Of a stretch of 64,000 bases of DNA, positions 34,055 to 42,837 are shown in pieces. Below the pieces are notes generated by a model that saw only the letters and a program-made list of their open reading frames with translations, was not told the origin of the DNA and did not search any database. Numbering within the stretch: the first letter of the stretch is position 1; each line of letters starts with the position of its first letter. The position numbers and the translations under genes were made by a program. The stretch covers positions 4,924,501 to 4,988,500 of the forward strand of contig NZ_CP157874.1 of assembly GCF_040214835.1 (NCBI RefSeq). Direction: 5' to 3'. This stretch comes from Pseudomonas asiatica (lineage in GTDB: Bacteria > Pseudomonadota > Gammaproteobacteria > Pseudomonadales > Pseudomonadaceae).

Positions 34055-34388
34055 CCTGAACACCCTGCGCGCCAGCCTGGCCAGCGGCCAACACGTGTTT
34101 GCCGACACCCTGGCGTTCATTGCCGACAACTACAGCTACCAGCCACAGGCCTTCGACAATGGCGGCGTGGCGAATGCGGCCGGGCAGAACGAAGGTTCGT
34201 GCAAGACCCTGGGCCTGGCGGTGCTGGAAGGGCTGAGCGACCAGGAAGCACTGCTGGCCTTTGGCGAGCACTACCGTGACGTGGTAGCCACGCCCGAGGG
34301 CAGCGACCATGGCAATATCCGTGCGCTGATCAAGCATGGGCTGGCGGGCGTCAAGTTTGCCGAGCTGCCGCTTGCGCGCAAGGCTTGA
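34047..34388 (+). CDS. HopJ-family protein
   Basis: A 113-residue protein with a GTG start seven bases after AAAGGA and an 8-bp overlap with the DUF1244 gene. It matches the HopJ family along its length (FADTLAFIADNYSYQPQAF, then GSCKTLGLAVLEGLSDQEAL and the HYRDVVATPEGSDHGNIRAL stretch). HopJ was named as a type III effector, but this copy sits in a housekeeping operon with folM and no secretion signal or hrp box is seen. A cytosolic role is more likely. Confidence 0.85.
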   Translation: MTDLNTLRASLASGQHVFADTLAFIADNYSYQPQAFDNGGVANAAGQNEGSCKTLGLAVLEGLSDQEALLAFGEHYRDVVATPEGSDHGNIRALIKHGLAGVKFAELPLARKA

Positions 34389-34395
34389 GATAGCC

Positions 34396-34498
34396 GGGGC
34401 TGCTTTGCAGCCCATCGCGACACAAGGCCGCTCCTACAGAAGACCGCGTTCCCTTGTAGGAGCGGCCTTGTGTCGCGATAGGGCCGCAGAGCGGCCCC
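34396..34498. repeat. Second-family REP pair
   Basis: Units of the GCGGCCTTGTGTCGCGA type at 34396-34438 and 34452-34498, inverted, between convergent HopJ and hydrolase genes. Confidence 0.9.
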
Positions 34499-34516
34499 AA
34501 GATCTCGAAACCAACC

Positions 34517-35425
34517 TCAGCTGATGATGGTTCCCGGCACCTCACCCGCCAATCCCCCCTGCCGCAACCACTGCAAGGCCACCGGCCACAAACTTTCGCG
34601 AAAGCGGTCATGGAAGAACGCGAAATGGCCAATTTCATCGACCGAGATATCCACAGGCGCAATGCGCAGGTGCTGGCGCTCGGCGCCCTGCAGATAACCC
34701 AGCAAACGTTCGGTCGCCGCCACGGTACCAAAGGGGTCATCGGTCAGGCTGATGGCCAGCGTCGCCGCCCGCACCTGGGCGAACGGTAGTGCCTCCAGTG
34801 CACGCCCGCTGGGTCGGTGCTCATAGCGTGGGGTACGGGTGGTCCAGTCGTGCACCACGCCGGATGGCGTGTCCTCCAGCCAACCCAGGCGCTTGCCGGG
34901 AAAGTAACCGAACACCCGGGTGAGCAGCGGCATTACCACATGCCACTTGCCGAACAGTTGCCAACGCTGGTCAGCCGCGTAATCGCGCCAATAGGCAAAT
35001 TGCGCACCAACCATCACCACCCGGCGAACCTTGCTCGCCGACGGTGCCAGCCCCACTGCGCAGCCGCCAAAACTGTGCCCCACCACGTCCACCGGCTGGC
35101 CGGGGAAATGTTCTGCGGCATGCACCAGCATGGCTTCGAAATCCAGCCGGCCCCAGTCGCTCCAGGATGCCTGGAAGCCGCGCAGCGAGGCCGGGCGGGA
35201 TTCGCCGATGCCACGGTAGTCGTAGGTCAGCACATCGCAACCTTGGGCGAACAGGTAGTCGGCGAAACGCGAGTAGTAGCGGCAGCGTACCGAGGTGGCA
35301 GCGTTGATGATCACCAGCGGGCGCTGGGGGTCAGGTCGGGCGTGGCGCCAGCGGAAGCCGCCGAGGCTGTAGCCGTCGGCTGCGGTGTGGCGAAAGGCAG
35401 TGGCGGGTTGGGTGAGGCTGCTCAT
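34517..35425 (-). CDS. Alpha/beta-hydrolase (serine hydrolase, esterase-like)
   Basis: A 302-residue hydrolase with nucleophile elbow GHSFGG near residue 114, the upstream YDYRGIGESRP segment and the late acid/histidine region DISVDEIGHFAFFHDRFRES. These features resemble the YheT- or PHA-related group of alpha/beta hydrolases acting on alkyl or acyl esters. AGGGAA lies six bases before the ATG at 35423-35425. The leader has ACAACAACAG close to the ribosome site, which resembles a Crc/Hfq target. Substrate unknown. Confidence 0.8.
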   Translation of the reverse strand: MSSLTQPATAFRHTAADGYSLGGFRWRHARPDPQRPLVIINAATSVRCRYYSRFADYLFAQGCDVLTYDYRGIGESRPASLRGFQASWSDWGRLDFEAMLVHAAEHFPGQPVDVVGHSFGGCAVGLAPSASKVRRVVMVGAQFAYWRDYAADQRWQLFGKWHVVMPLLTRVFGYFPGKRLGWLEDTPSGVVHDWTTRTPRYEHRPSGRALEALPFAQVRAATLAISLTDDPFGTVAATERLLGYLQGAERQHLRIAPVDISVDEIGHFAFFHDRFRESLWPVALQWLRQGGLAGEVPGTIIS

Positions 35426-35478
35426 GGCACATTCCCTGTTGTTGTGCGCCAAAGCTAGCAAAGATTTTATAGCCTGTA

Positions 35479-35576
35479 CCGGCCTCTTCGCGGGTAAACC
35501 CGCTCCTACAGGTACTCCATTTCCCTCAAGTTAAAAGGGATCCCTGTGGGAGCGGGTTTACCCGCGAAAGGGCCGG
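35479..35576. repeat. REP pair, inverted
   Basis: Copies at 35479-35512 and 35541-35576, core GCGGGTAAACCCGC and complement, between the hydrolase and fabV genes on the same strand. Confidence 0.92.
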
Positions 35577-35592
35577 TACAGGCCGACAGCGA

Positions 35593-36804
35593 TTACAGCT
35601 CGACGCAGTCGAACTTCACATCGGTAGCCACGTCTTCGTCGTAGTTGACGTCAGCGCGCTCGAAGCCGAACAGGTTGAGGAACTGCTTCTTGTAGCCGGC
35701 ATAGTCGGTCAGCTCGAACAGGTTCTCGGTGGTCACCTGTGGCCACAGCGCCTTGCAGGCGTCCTGTACGTCATCACGCAGTTCCCAGTCGTCCAGGCGC
35801 AGGCGGCCCTTCTCGTCGACCTCGGCCGGCGCGCCGTCGGCACGGTACATGCGGTCGCGGTACATGCGGTCCAGCTGGTCCTGGGTGCCTTCGTGAACAC
35901 CCTTCTCCTGCATGATCTTGAACACCATGGACAGGTACAGCGGCATCACCGGGATGGCCGAGCTGGCCTGGGTAACCACCGACTTCAGCACCGCCACGTT
36001 GGCGCCGCCCTTGACTTCACCGGCCAGTTTCTTGTCCAGGCGCAGGGCGGTTTCGTCCAGGTCCTGCTTGGCCTGGCCCAGCGCACCGTGCCAGTAGATC
36101 GGCCAGGTGATGTCGCTGCCGATGTAGCTGAAGGCCACGGTGCGGGCGCCTTCGGCCAGCACGTTGGCGCCAGCCAGGGCGTCGATCCACAGCTGCCAGT
36201 CCTGGCCACCCATGACGGTGACGGTGTCGGCGATTTCCTGCTCGGTAGCCGGCTCGATGCTGGCCTCGATGATGGTGTCCTTGTTGGTGTCGATGGCGGT
36301 CGACTTGTACGGCTGGCCGATCGGCTTCAGGGCCGAACGCACCAGTTCACCGGTCTGCGGCAGCTTGCGCACTGGCGAGGCCAGCGAGTAGATGACCAGG
36401 TCGACCTTGCCGCCCATTTCGTTCTTGATCAGCTCGATGACCTTGGCACGGGCTTCGTCGGAGAAAGCGTCACCATTGATCGACTTGCTGTACAGGCCTT
36501 CGGCCTTGGCGAACTTGTCGAAGGCTGCAGCGTTGTACCAGCCAGCGGTGCCGGCCTTGGTCTCGGTGCCTGGCTTTTCGAAGAACACGCCCAGGGTGTC
36601 GGCCTTGAAGCCGAACGCCGCGGTGATGCGGGCTGCCAGGCCGTAGCCGCTGGAAGCACCGATGACCAGGACCTTCTTCGGGCCATCCTCGCGCACGCCC
36701 AGCTTGCGGGTGGCTTCGATCTGGTCACGGACGTTGAGCTCGCAGCCCTTCGGGTGAGTCGTGGTGCAGATGAAACCGCGGACCTTAGGATGAATGATGG
36801 CCAA
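35593..36804 (-). CDS. fabV: Enoyl-ACP/trans-2-enoyl-CoA reductase FabV
   Basis: A 403-residue NADH-dependent reductase, the normal FabV length. It begins with the family signature [18 protein letters not shown] and has the nucleotide motif [13 protein letters not shown] (48-60). The catalytic pair Y237 and K246 lies in [10 protein letters not shown], the FabV-specific Y-x8-K spacing. It completes fatty-acid elongation cycles in the cytosol; FabV enzymes are known to resist triclosan. No ATG is available. The frame opens with TTG at 36802-36804, with GAGGT seven bases upstream. Confidence 0.95.
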   Translation of the reverse strand: MAIIHPKVRGFICTTTHPKGCELNVRDQIEATRKLGVREDGPKKVLVIGASSGYGLAARITAAFGFKADTLGVFFEKPGTETKAGTAGWYNAAAFDKFAKAEGLYSKSINGDAFSDEARAKVIELIKNEMGGKVDLVIYSLASPVRKLPQTGELVRSALKPIGQPYKSTAIDTNKDTIIEASIEPATEQEIADTVTVMGGQDWQLWIDALAGANVLAEGARTVAFSYIGSDITWPIYWHGALGQAKQDLDETALRLDKKLAGEVKGGANVAVLKSVVTQASSAIPVMPLYLSMVFKIMQEKGVHEGTQDQLDRMYRDRMYRADGAPAEVDEKGRLRLDDWELRDDVQDACKALWPQVTTENLFELTDYAGYKKQFLNLFGFERADVNYDEDVATDVKFDCVEL

Positions 36805-36947
36805 TGTCTGTACCTCGTCAGGTTTATGCCGGGGGAAGCGCCGCCATGGGCGATTCCGGTTGATCAGAGGGTGAGACTACCCCCGCAGGTTATCCGACAC
36901 ATATTACGGGGTGATCTTGGGGATGCAAAACGGTGGATTACCTGTAC

Positions 36948-37042
36948 CGGCCCTATCGCCGGCAAGCCAGCTCCCACAAAGACGGCGCAAAACTTGAGCC
37001 CTGTGAGGGACCTGTGGGAGCTGGCTTGCCGGCGATAGGGCC
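36948..37042. repeat. REP pair of the CCGGCAAGCCAGC type
   Basis: Copies at 36948-36979 and 37010-37042, inverted, with core CTGGCTTGCCGGCGATAGGG. Located between the fabV promoter side and the LysR stop. Confidence 0.85.
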
Positions 37043-37055
37043 AGTGCAGGCAACA

Positions 37056-37916
37056 TCAATCTGACAAGAGAGCCCCTTTCAGCCATTCCAGGAACTGCCG
37101 GGCCAGCGGATCATCCTGGCTATCCCGATGCACCAGGCACGCCCACGCCGGCCCACGCACGCGCTGCGCCGACAAAGCCTGCAAACGCCCCTCCTCCACC
37201 GCCCGCCGCGCCAGCAACTGGCTGACCAGGGCCACCCCCAACCCCTCGCTCGCCGCATCCAGCAGCAGCCCGGGGTCGGAAAAGTTCAGCCCCTTGCCCT
37301 GCTGCCCCACATCCTCGCCACCCTCCAGCTGCCAGTGGCTCCAGTCCATCTCGCGCTCGCCATGCAAGGTGGTGCGCCGCGACATCGGCGTTTGCAGCAA
37401 CGCCGGGTGGCAGGCCGGGTACAGCTGGTCCTGGTGCAGCACGTTGAAGCTGCACTCGGCCTGGGCACTGAGGTCGTCGCGGATGGCCAGGTCGATGGTC
37501 TCGGTCGCCATGTCCGGCACCTCGAAACTGGTGAACAACCACAAGTCGACATCCGGGCAGCGCTGGTGAAAGTCGGCCAGCCGCGGCAGCAGCCAGTGCC
37601 TGGCAAAGGCCGGGCTGGTGTTGACCACCAGTTGGTTGGGCTTGCGGTACTGGTCGAGCCGGCGAATGCCCACCGCCAGGTGCTGCAGCAGCGACTGCGT
37701 GGTGCTGAGCAGGTCGTGCCCGGCGTCGGTCAGGCTCACGCTGCGGCCACTGCGGTGGAACAGCGGCTGCTCCAGGTAGGTTTCCAGGCTGCGAATCTGC
37801 TGGCTGATGGCCGACTGGGTCAGGTTCAGCGCTTCGGCGGCCTTGTGGAAGCTGCCCAGCCGCGCAGCGGCTTCGAAGCCGCGCAGGGCATTCAGGGGTG
37901 GCCAGTGTTTGAGCAT
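37056..37916 (-). CDS. LysR-family regulator (GcvA-like), likely for the agmatine cluster
   Basis: A 286-residue LTTR. The wHTH (about 5-65) begins PPLNALRGFEAAARLGSFHK and continues LNLTQSAISQQIRSLE, the GcvA/AmpR style. The effector domain runs from about 92 to 280. It is divergent from the agmatine deiminase operon, 135 bp between starts. It probably controls that operon in response to agmatine or a polyamine; the ligand is inference. Confidence 0.87.
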   Translation of the reverse strand: MLKHWPPLNALRGFEAAARLGSFHKAAEALNLTQSAISQQIRSLETYLEQPLFHRSGRSVSLTDAGHDLLSTTQSLLQHLAVGIRRLDQYRKPNQLVVNTSPAFARHWLLPRLADFHQRCPDVDLWLFTSFEVPDMATETIDLAIRDDLSAQAECSFNVLHQDQLYPACHPALLQTPMSRRTTLHGEREMDWSHWQLEGGEDVGQQGKGLNFSDPGLLLDAASEGLGVALVSQLLARRAVEEGRLQALSAQRVRGPAWACLVHRDSQDDPLARQFLEWLKGALLSD

Positions 37917-38051
37917 GATTGATAAGCCCTGCTGATCAGATGTGCGCTAAATCTATCGTTTGTCGCAGGCCAAGCCTAGCCATAGCATGGAGATCAACAC
38001 CCGCGACGGCGGGCTTCGTTGATAAAAATCCTTAATTGATCGGAGTTCACT

Positions 38052-39092
38052 ATGCACCTGTCCCTCGACAGCGGCTGGCGCATGCCCGCCGAATGGGCCC
38101 GCCACGCTGCCACCTGGATGGTCTGGCCACACAACCAGGCCCTGTGGGAAAGCGGCTGGCACGTGCGCCTGGCCGACGTACAGCAGGACTACGCCCGGGT
38201 CGCGGCGGCCATCGCCCGATTCGAGCCGGTGAAGATGGTGGTCGACCCTTCGGCCTTGCAGAGCGCACGTGCCCTCTGCGGCGCCAATATCGAACTGGTC
38301 GAAATGGCCGTGGACGACAGCTGGTGCCGGGACAGCGGCCCTAGCTTCGTCTGCCACCCACAGCATGGCCTGGCCGGCCTGAGCTGGCGCTTCAACGCCT
38401 GGGGTGGCAAGTCGCAGCACGGCCAGGACCGCAGCCTCGGCCGGCGCATCCTCGACCAACTGGGCCTGGACGGTTTCAGCACGGCGCTGTGCAACGAAGG
38501 CGGGGCGATTCATGTGGACGGCGAAGGCACCCTGATCACCACCGAGTCGGTGCTGCTCAACCCCAACCGCAACCCTGCCGTGAGCAAGGCCGAGTTCGAG
38601 GCCTGCTTCGCTCGCTACCTGGGCATCCGCAAGACCATCTGGCTACCGGGTGACCCACAATACATCACCGGCGACATGACCGACGGCCACGTCGACGGTG
38701 TATGCGCCTTCGCCCGCCCTGGCGTGCTGCTGGTCGACGCCACCCATGACCAGCATTCGGTGTACGCCGAAGTCGTGCGGGAAAACCGCCGCGCCCTGGA
38801 ACTGGCCACCGACGCGCAAGGCCGGCACTTCGAGCTGCTCGACCTGTATGAAGCCAGCGCCGCCGTCGACCAGGACGCCGAGGTATTCTGCGCCTCGTAC
38901 ACCAACTTCTACATCGCCAACGGCGCGATCATCATGCCGGCCTATGGCATCGCCGCCGACCAGGAAGCCGCCGCGCAACTGGCCCACGCCTTCCCGGGCC
39001 GGGAGATCGTACCGGTGCGCATCGACCACATCGCCCATGGCGGTGGCGGCATCCATTGCATCACCCAGCAACAACCCGAGGTGCAGCCATGA
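38052..39092 (+). CDS. aguA: Agmatine deiminase (cytosolic)
   Basis: A 346-residue member of the porphyromonas-type peptidylarginine deiminase/AguA family. Active-site motifs are visible: DDSWCRDSGPSF near residue 92, FNAWGG near 115, CNEGGAIHVDGEG near 153, a DGHVDG acid/histidine pair near 214-219, and GGGGIHCITQQ with the nucleophilic C336. It hydrolyses agmatine to N-carbamoylputrescine and ammonia. CGGAG precedes the ATG. It heads a tight four-gene operon and overlaps the amidase gene by 4 bp. No signal peptide, so it acts in the cytosol. Confidence 0.92.
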   Translation: MHLSLDSGWRMPAEWARHAATWMVWPHNQALWESGWHVRLADVQQDYARVAAAIARFEPVKMVVDPSALQSARALCGANIELVEMAVDDSWCRDSGPSFVCHPQHGLAGLSWRFNAWGGKSQHGQDRSLGRRILDQLGLDGFSTALCNEGGAIHVDGEGTLITTESVLLNPNRNPAVSKAEFEACFARYLGIRKTIWLPGDPQYITGDMTDGHVDGVCAFARPGVLLVDATHDQHSVYAEVVRENRRALELATDAQGRHFELLDLYEASAAVDQDAEVFCASYTNFYIANGAIIMPAYGIAADQEAAAQLAHAFPGREIVPVRIDHIAHGGGGIHCITQQQPEVQP

Positions 39093-39985
39093 GCCTGCTG
39101 CGCATCGCCACCACCCAGATGCCGTGCAGCTGGGACCTGCCTGGCAACCTCGACCGCGCCGAACAACTGGTTCGCCAGGCTGCCGCCAAGGGGGCCCAGG
39201 TGATCCTGCTGCAGGAGCTGTTCGCCACCCCATACTTCTGCATCGAACAGGACCACCAGCACCAGGCACTCGCCCAACCCTACCCTGCCAGCCCTATCCT
39301 GCAGCGCTTCGCCGCACTGGCCGGCGAGCTAGGCGTGGTGCTGCCGCTGAGCTGGTACGAGCGCGCCGGCAATGCCTTCTTCAACTCGCTGACCGTGGCC
39401 GATGCCGATGGCCGCCTGCTTGGCGTCTACCGCAAGACCCACATCCCCAATGCCATCGGCTACCAGGAGAAGGAATACTTCAGCCCCGGCGATACCGGCT
39501 TCAAGGTCTGGGACACCGCCTTCGGCCGCCTGGGCATCGGCATCTGCTGGGACCAGTGGTTCCCCGAGACCGCCCGCTGCCTGGCACTGATGGGCGCCGA
39601 AGTGCTGCTGTTCCCCACCGCCATCGGCTCCGAGCCCGGCTGTGCCGAACTGGACTCGCGCGACCACTGGCAGGTGGCCATGCGCGGCCACGCCGCCGCC
39701 AACCTGTTGCCGGTGGTGGCGGCCAATCGGGTGGGCGAAGAAGTCGCAGCCAGCGACGCATCGTTGGCCATGCGCTTCTATGGCTCGTCGTTCATCTGCG
39801 ACCACAAGGGCGCCATGCTCGCCGAAGCCGACCGCGACAGCAGTGGCATCTGGCTGCACGACCTGGATCTGGCCGGCATGCGGGAAGACCGCCTGAGCTG
39901 GGGCATCTACCGCGATCGCCGCCCGGAGATGTACGCACCGCTGCTGACCCTGGACGGCACCCACCCACACACCCTGAGGGCATGA
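39089..39985 (+). CDS. aguB: N-carbamoylputrescine amidase
   Basis: A 298-residue nitrilase-fold amidase. The Glu-Lys-Cys triad is visible as E43 (LLQELFATPYF), K116 (YRKTHIPN) and C153 (GICWDQWFPE). It should convert N-carbamoylputrescine to putrescine, CO2 and ammonia, the step after the deiminase. The start overlaps aguA by 4 bp (ATGA). Confidence 0.93.
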   Translation: MSLLRIATTQMPCSWDLPGNLDRAEQLVRQAAAKGAQVILLQELFATPYFCIEQDHQHQALAQPYPASPILQRFAALAGELGVVLPLSWYERAGNAFFNSLTVADADGRLLGVYRKTHIPNAIGYQEKEYFSPGDTGFKVWDTAFGRLGIGICWDQWFPETARCLALMGAEVLLFPTAIGSEPGCAELDSRDHWQVAMRGHAAANLLPVVAANRVGEEVAASDASLAMRFYGSSFICDHKGAMLAEADRDSSGIWLHDLDLAGMREDRLSWGIYRDRRPEMYAPLLTLDGTHPHTLRA

Positions 39986-39987
39986 GC

Positions 39988-41073
39988 ATGAAACGCCACG
40001 TTCTGGCCGCCTTGGCGCTGGCCGTCTGCGCCTGCCAGGCTCAGGCCGAGCAGCCCGTGCTGCGCCTGTACAACTGGGCCGACTATTTTGCCGAGGACAC
40101 CCTCAAGCAGTTCACGGCCGAAACCGGCATCCAGGTGATCTACGACGTGATGGATGGCAGCGAAGTGCTCGAGGCCAAGCTGATGTCCGGGCGCAGTGGC
40201 TACGACCTGGTCTTCCCCGGTGATACCGTCGCCGAGCGCCTGATGCGCGCCGGCAGCCTGCAGCCACTGGACCACAGCCGCCTGGAGGCCCTGGACGACA
40301 TCGAGCCCGGGCTGCGTCAGCTGCACGCCCGGTACCCCAAGGCCAGCCAGGCGACCGTGCCCTACACCTGGGGCACCATCGGCCTGACGGTGAATGCCGA
40401 CAAAGTCCGCCAACGCATGCCCGATGCACCGCTGGACAACCTCGACCTGCTGTTCAAGCCGGAGCTGGCAGCCAAATTCGCCGACTGCGGTATTTCAGTC
40501 ATCGATTCACCCGACGAAGTGCTGGCAGTGGTCCTCAACTACCTGGGCCGCGAGCCACGCAGTGCCAAGCGCGAAGACCTGGCCGCAGCCAGCGAACTGC
40601 TCAAGGCGATTCGCCCGTACGTGCGCAAGTTCCAGTCGCAACCGGTGACCGAACTGGTCAACGAGAACCTGTGCCTGTCACTGGGCTACAGTGGCGACGT
40701 GATCCAGGCGCAGCGTACCGCCGACGCCGCGGGCAAGCATCTCGACTTCCAGTACCGCGTGCCGCGCCAAGGCACCACGGTGTGGATGGATACCATGGCC
40801 ATCCCGGCCGATGCCAAGCACCCGGAATACGCCTATCGTTTCATCAATTTCGTCATGCGCCCGGCGAACATGGCGGCCATCAGCAACTTCACCGGTTACC
40901 CTACCGCCAGCGCCAAGGCACGCCAGGCAGTGGACCCGCGCATGCGCGACAACCCCGATATCTACCTCGACCAAGCCACCTATGCCCGGCTGATCCCGGG
41001 CCGCGATATCCCACAGGCCGACATGCGTGCACGCATGCGCGTGTGGACCCGCTTCAAGACTGCACAGGACTGA
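39988..41073 (+). CDS. Periplasmic polyamine-binding protein (PotF/SpuD-like), without its transporter
   Basis: A 361-residue substrate-binding protein. Residues 1-20 are a signal peptide ending QAQA. The mature part begins with the polyamine-protein signature LRLYNWADYFAEDTL and has GYDLVFPGD and VWMDTMAIPADAKHPEYAY in the two lobes. I prefer the ATG at 39988, seven bases after GAGGG, over the ATG at 39982 that overlaps the aguB stop. No ABC permease or ATPase gene is nearby, so it must deliver to a transporter encoded elsewhere or serve as a sensor. Confidence 0.9.
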   Translation: MKRHVLAALALAVCACQAQAEQPVLRLYNWADYFAEDTLKQFTAETGIQVIYDVMDGSEVLEAKLMSGRSGYDLVFPGDTVAERLMRAGSLQPLDHSRLEALDDIEPGLRQLHARYPKASQATVPYTWGTIGLTVNADKVRQRMPDAPLDNLDLLFKPELAAKFADCGISVIDSPDEVLAVVLNYLGREPRSAKREDLAAASELLKAIRPYVRKFQSQPVTELVNENLCLSLGYSGDVIQAQRTADAAGKHLDFQYRVPRQGTTVWMDTMAIPADAKHPEYAYRFINFVMRPANMAAISNFTGYPTASAKARQAVDPRMRDNPDIYLDQATYARLIPGRDIPQADMRARMRVWTRFKTAQD

Positions 41074-41076
41074 GCC

Positions 41077-42186
41077 ATGCCAAGCCGTAGAACCTTCCTG
41101 CAACTTTCGCTGGCCGCCGGCCTTGGTGCCAGCCTCGGCCTACCGCTGGGCCTGGCCCGCGCCGAAGAACCGGGGCGCTGGTTCATGCCGGACGAAGGCG
41201 AGCCGCAGCAGCGCGCATTCATCGCCTTCGGCGCCCAGAATGCGATCTGGGAGGACTTCACCGCCGATGTGCAGGCCGCCCTCGGTCGCATCGCCCAGGC
41301 CATCGCGCGCTATCAGCCAGTGACGGTGTTCTGCCGGGCCAGCGAGCGCGAGCTGGCCGAGCAACACTGTGCCAGCCAGCGCACAAGTTTCGTCGAGTGC
41401 GAGCTGGACGACATCTGGATGCGCGACATCGGCGCCAACTTCGTCGTCGATGATGACGGAGCCCTGGCGGCGGTGGACTTCAACTTCAATGGCTGGGGCA
41501 ACAAGCAACGTCACCGCAACGATGCCCAACTGGCCAGGCGCGTAACCACGCTGGCCGGTGCCCGCTACCAGCGCAGCGACCTGGTGGGTGAAGGCGGCGC
41601 CATAGAGGTGGACGGCCACGGCACCGGCATCATGACCGAGAGCAGCTGGGTCAACGCCAACCGCAACAAAGGCTGGAGCAAGGCCGAGATCGAGGCGGAG
41701 CTCAAGGAGCGCCTGGGGCTGAGCAAGATCATCTGGCTACCGGGCATCGCCGGCCAGGACATCACCGACGGGCACGTGGACTTCTATGCCCGCTTCGTCA
41801 GGCCGGGGGTGGTGATTGCCAACCTGGATAACGACCCGGACTCGTATGACTACGCCGTGACGCGCAAGCACCTGGATATCCTCAAGCGGGCCACCGATGC
41901 CGAGGGCCGCAGGTTGCAGGTGCATGTCGTGTCGCCGCCGCTGCACGGGCGGCGCAACAGGTTCAGCAAAGGCAATGACGACTTTGCCGCTGGGTACATC
42001 AACTACTTCGTGATCAATGGCGCGATCATTGCGCCACAGTTTGGCGATGGGGCGGCGGACGAGAAAGCGCGGGGGCTGCTGGCGGCGTTGTATCCGGGGC
42101 GGGATATCGTGCAGCTGGATATCGATGCCATTGCTGCGGGGGGCGGGGGGATTCACTGTGTGACCCATCAGTGCCCGGCTGTGTAG
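41077..42186 (+). CDS. Agmatine deiminase homologue with Tat signal peptide
   Basis: A 369-residue protein of the AguA family, 3 bp after the binding-protein gene. The N terminus is a twin-arginine signal: SRRTFLQ followed by a hydrophobic stretch and ARA before EEPG (cleavage near residue 29). The mature enzyme keeps the family motifs DDIWMRDIGA, FNGWGNK, GEGGAIEVDGHG, DGHVDFYARF and GGGGIHCVTHQ with C361. Substrate-loop positions differ from the cytosolic copy (for example RDIGA versus RDSGP), so the substrate may be agmatine or another guanidino compound. It should be exported folded to the periplasm. Last gene of the operon. Confidence 0.9.
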   Translation: MPSRRTFLQLSLAAGLGASLGLPLGLARAEEPGRWFMPDEGEPQQRAFIAFGAQNAIWEDFTADVQAALGRIAQAIARYQPVTVFCRASERELAEQHCASQRTSFVECELDDIWMRDIGANFVVDDDGALAAVDFNFNGWGNKQRHRNDAQLARRVTTLAGARYQRSDLVGEGGAIEVDGHGTGIMTESSWVNANRNKGWSKAEIEAELKERLGLSKIIWLPGIAGQDITDGHVDFYARFVRPGVVIANLDNDPDSYDYAVTRKHLDILKRATDAEGRRLQVHVVSPPLHGRRNRFSKGNDDFAAGYINYFVINGAIIAPQFGDGAADEKARGLLAALYPGRDIVQLDIDAIAAGGGGIHCVTHQCPAV

Positions 42187-42200
42187 CAGAGTTGCCTGTG

Positions 42201-42297
42201 CTGGCCTCTTCGCGGGTAAACCCGCTCCCACAGGTACTGCGCAAACCTTGAGTTTTGCACAGTCCTTGTGGGAGCGGGCTTGCCCGCGAAGAGGCCG
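42201..42297. repeat. REP pair, inverted
   Basis: Copies at 42201-42233 (GCGGGTAAACCCGC) and 42264-42297 (GCGGGCTTGCCCGC) between the convergent agmatine operon and cytochrome gene. Confidence 0.9.
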
Positions 42298-42303
42298 CCA
42301 CAG

Positions 42304-42837
42304 TCAATCGCGGTGCCGACGGCGCCCCGTGATCATCGACCACGGCAGGTTTTCCCGCATGCGCACGCTCTCGTAGATGGCCGCCAGCACATGCACGCAA
42401 ACCAGCACCAGCAGCGCGTTGGCCAGCCAGCTGTGCAGGTCCATCGGCCAGTCGACACCAAACAGCGCGTCCACCTCCTGCGACGCCCACCCGGTAAGGC
42501 CCAGGCCGGCAATGCAGGTCAGCATCAGCATCATCACCAGGGCGCCAATCGGCGAATGCCCCATGTGATGGTCAAGCTCCCCATGCAGCAGCGCCCGAGC
42601 ATGCCCGACCAGGCTTGCCGGGGTTGGCCAGAAGTCGGCCCAACGCGCGCTGCGTGGCCCGACAAAGCCCCAGATCACACGCACCACCACAACGGCCAGT
42701 GCGTAGTAGCCCAGCCACTGGTGCCAGTCTTCACCCTCTTCGTTGAAGAAGTAGTTGGCGAAGAACACCACGGCGATCGACCAGTGGCACAGCCGCAGTA
42801 GGGGGTCCCACAGCTGTACCGTGCCGTCGCTGTTCAA
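42304..42837 (-). CDS. Cytochrome b561-type membrane protein
   Basis: A 177-residue di-haem cytochrome b of the bacterial b561/Ni-Fe-hydrogenase cytochrome group. It has four membrane helices with candidate haem histidines in LCHWSIAV (helix 1), GELDHHMGHSPIGAL (helix 2-3 border), MDLHSWLANALLV and VCVHVLAAI (helix 4). The only available start is TTG at 42835-42837, overlapping the stop of the PepSY gene by 4 bp. It is translated after the small periplasmic PepSY protein, a common pair thought to pass electrons in the membrane. Partner unknown. Confidence 0.8.
   Translation of the reverse strand: MNSDGTVQLWDPLLRLCHWSIAVVFFANYFFNEEGEDWHQWLGYYALAVVVVRVIWGFVGPRSARWADFWPTPASLVGHARALLHGELDHHMGHSPIGALVMMLMLTCIAGLGLTGWASQEVDALFGVDWPMDLHSWLANALLVLVCVHVLAAIYESVRMRENLPWSMITGRRRHRD

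Noticed and set aside
34047..34388. HopJ gene as evidence of a type III secretion locus
   Set aside because: There are no hrp genes, chaperones or hrp box; the gene is embedded in the folM operon.
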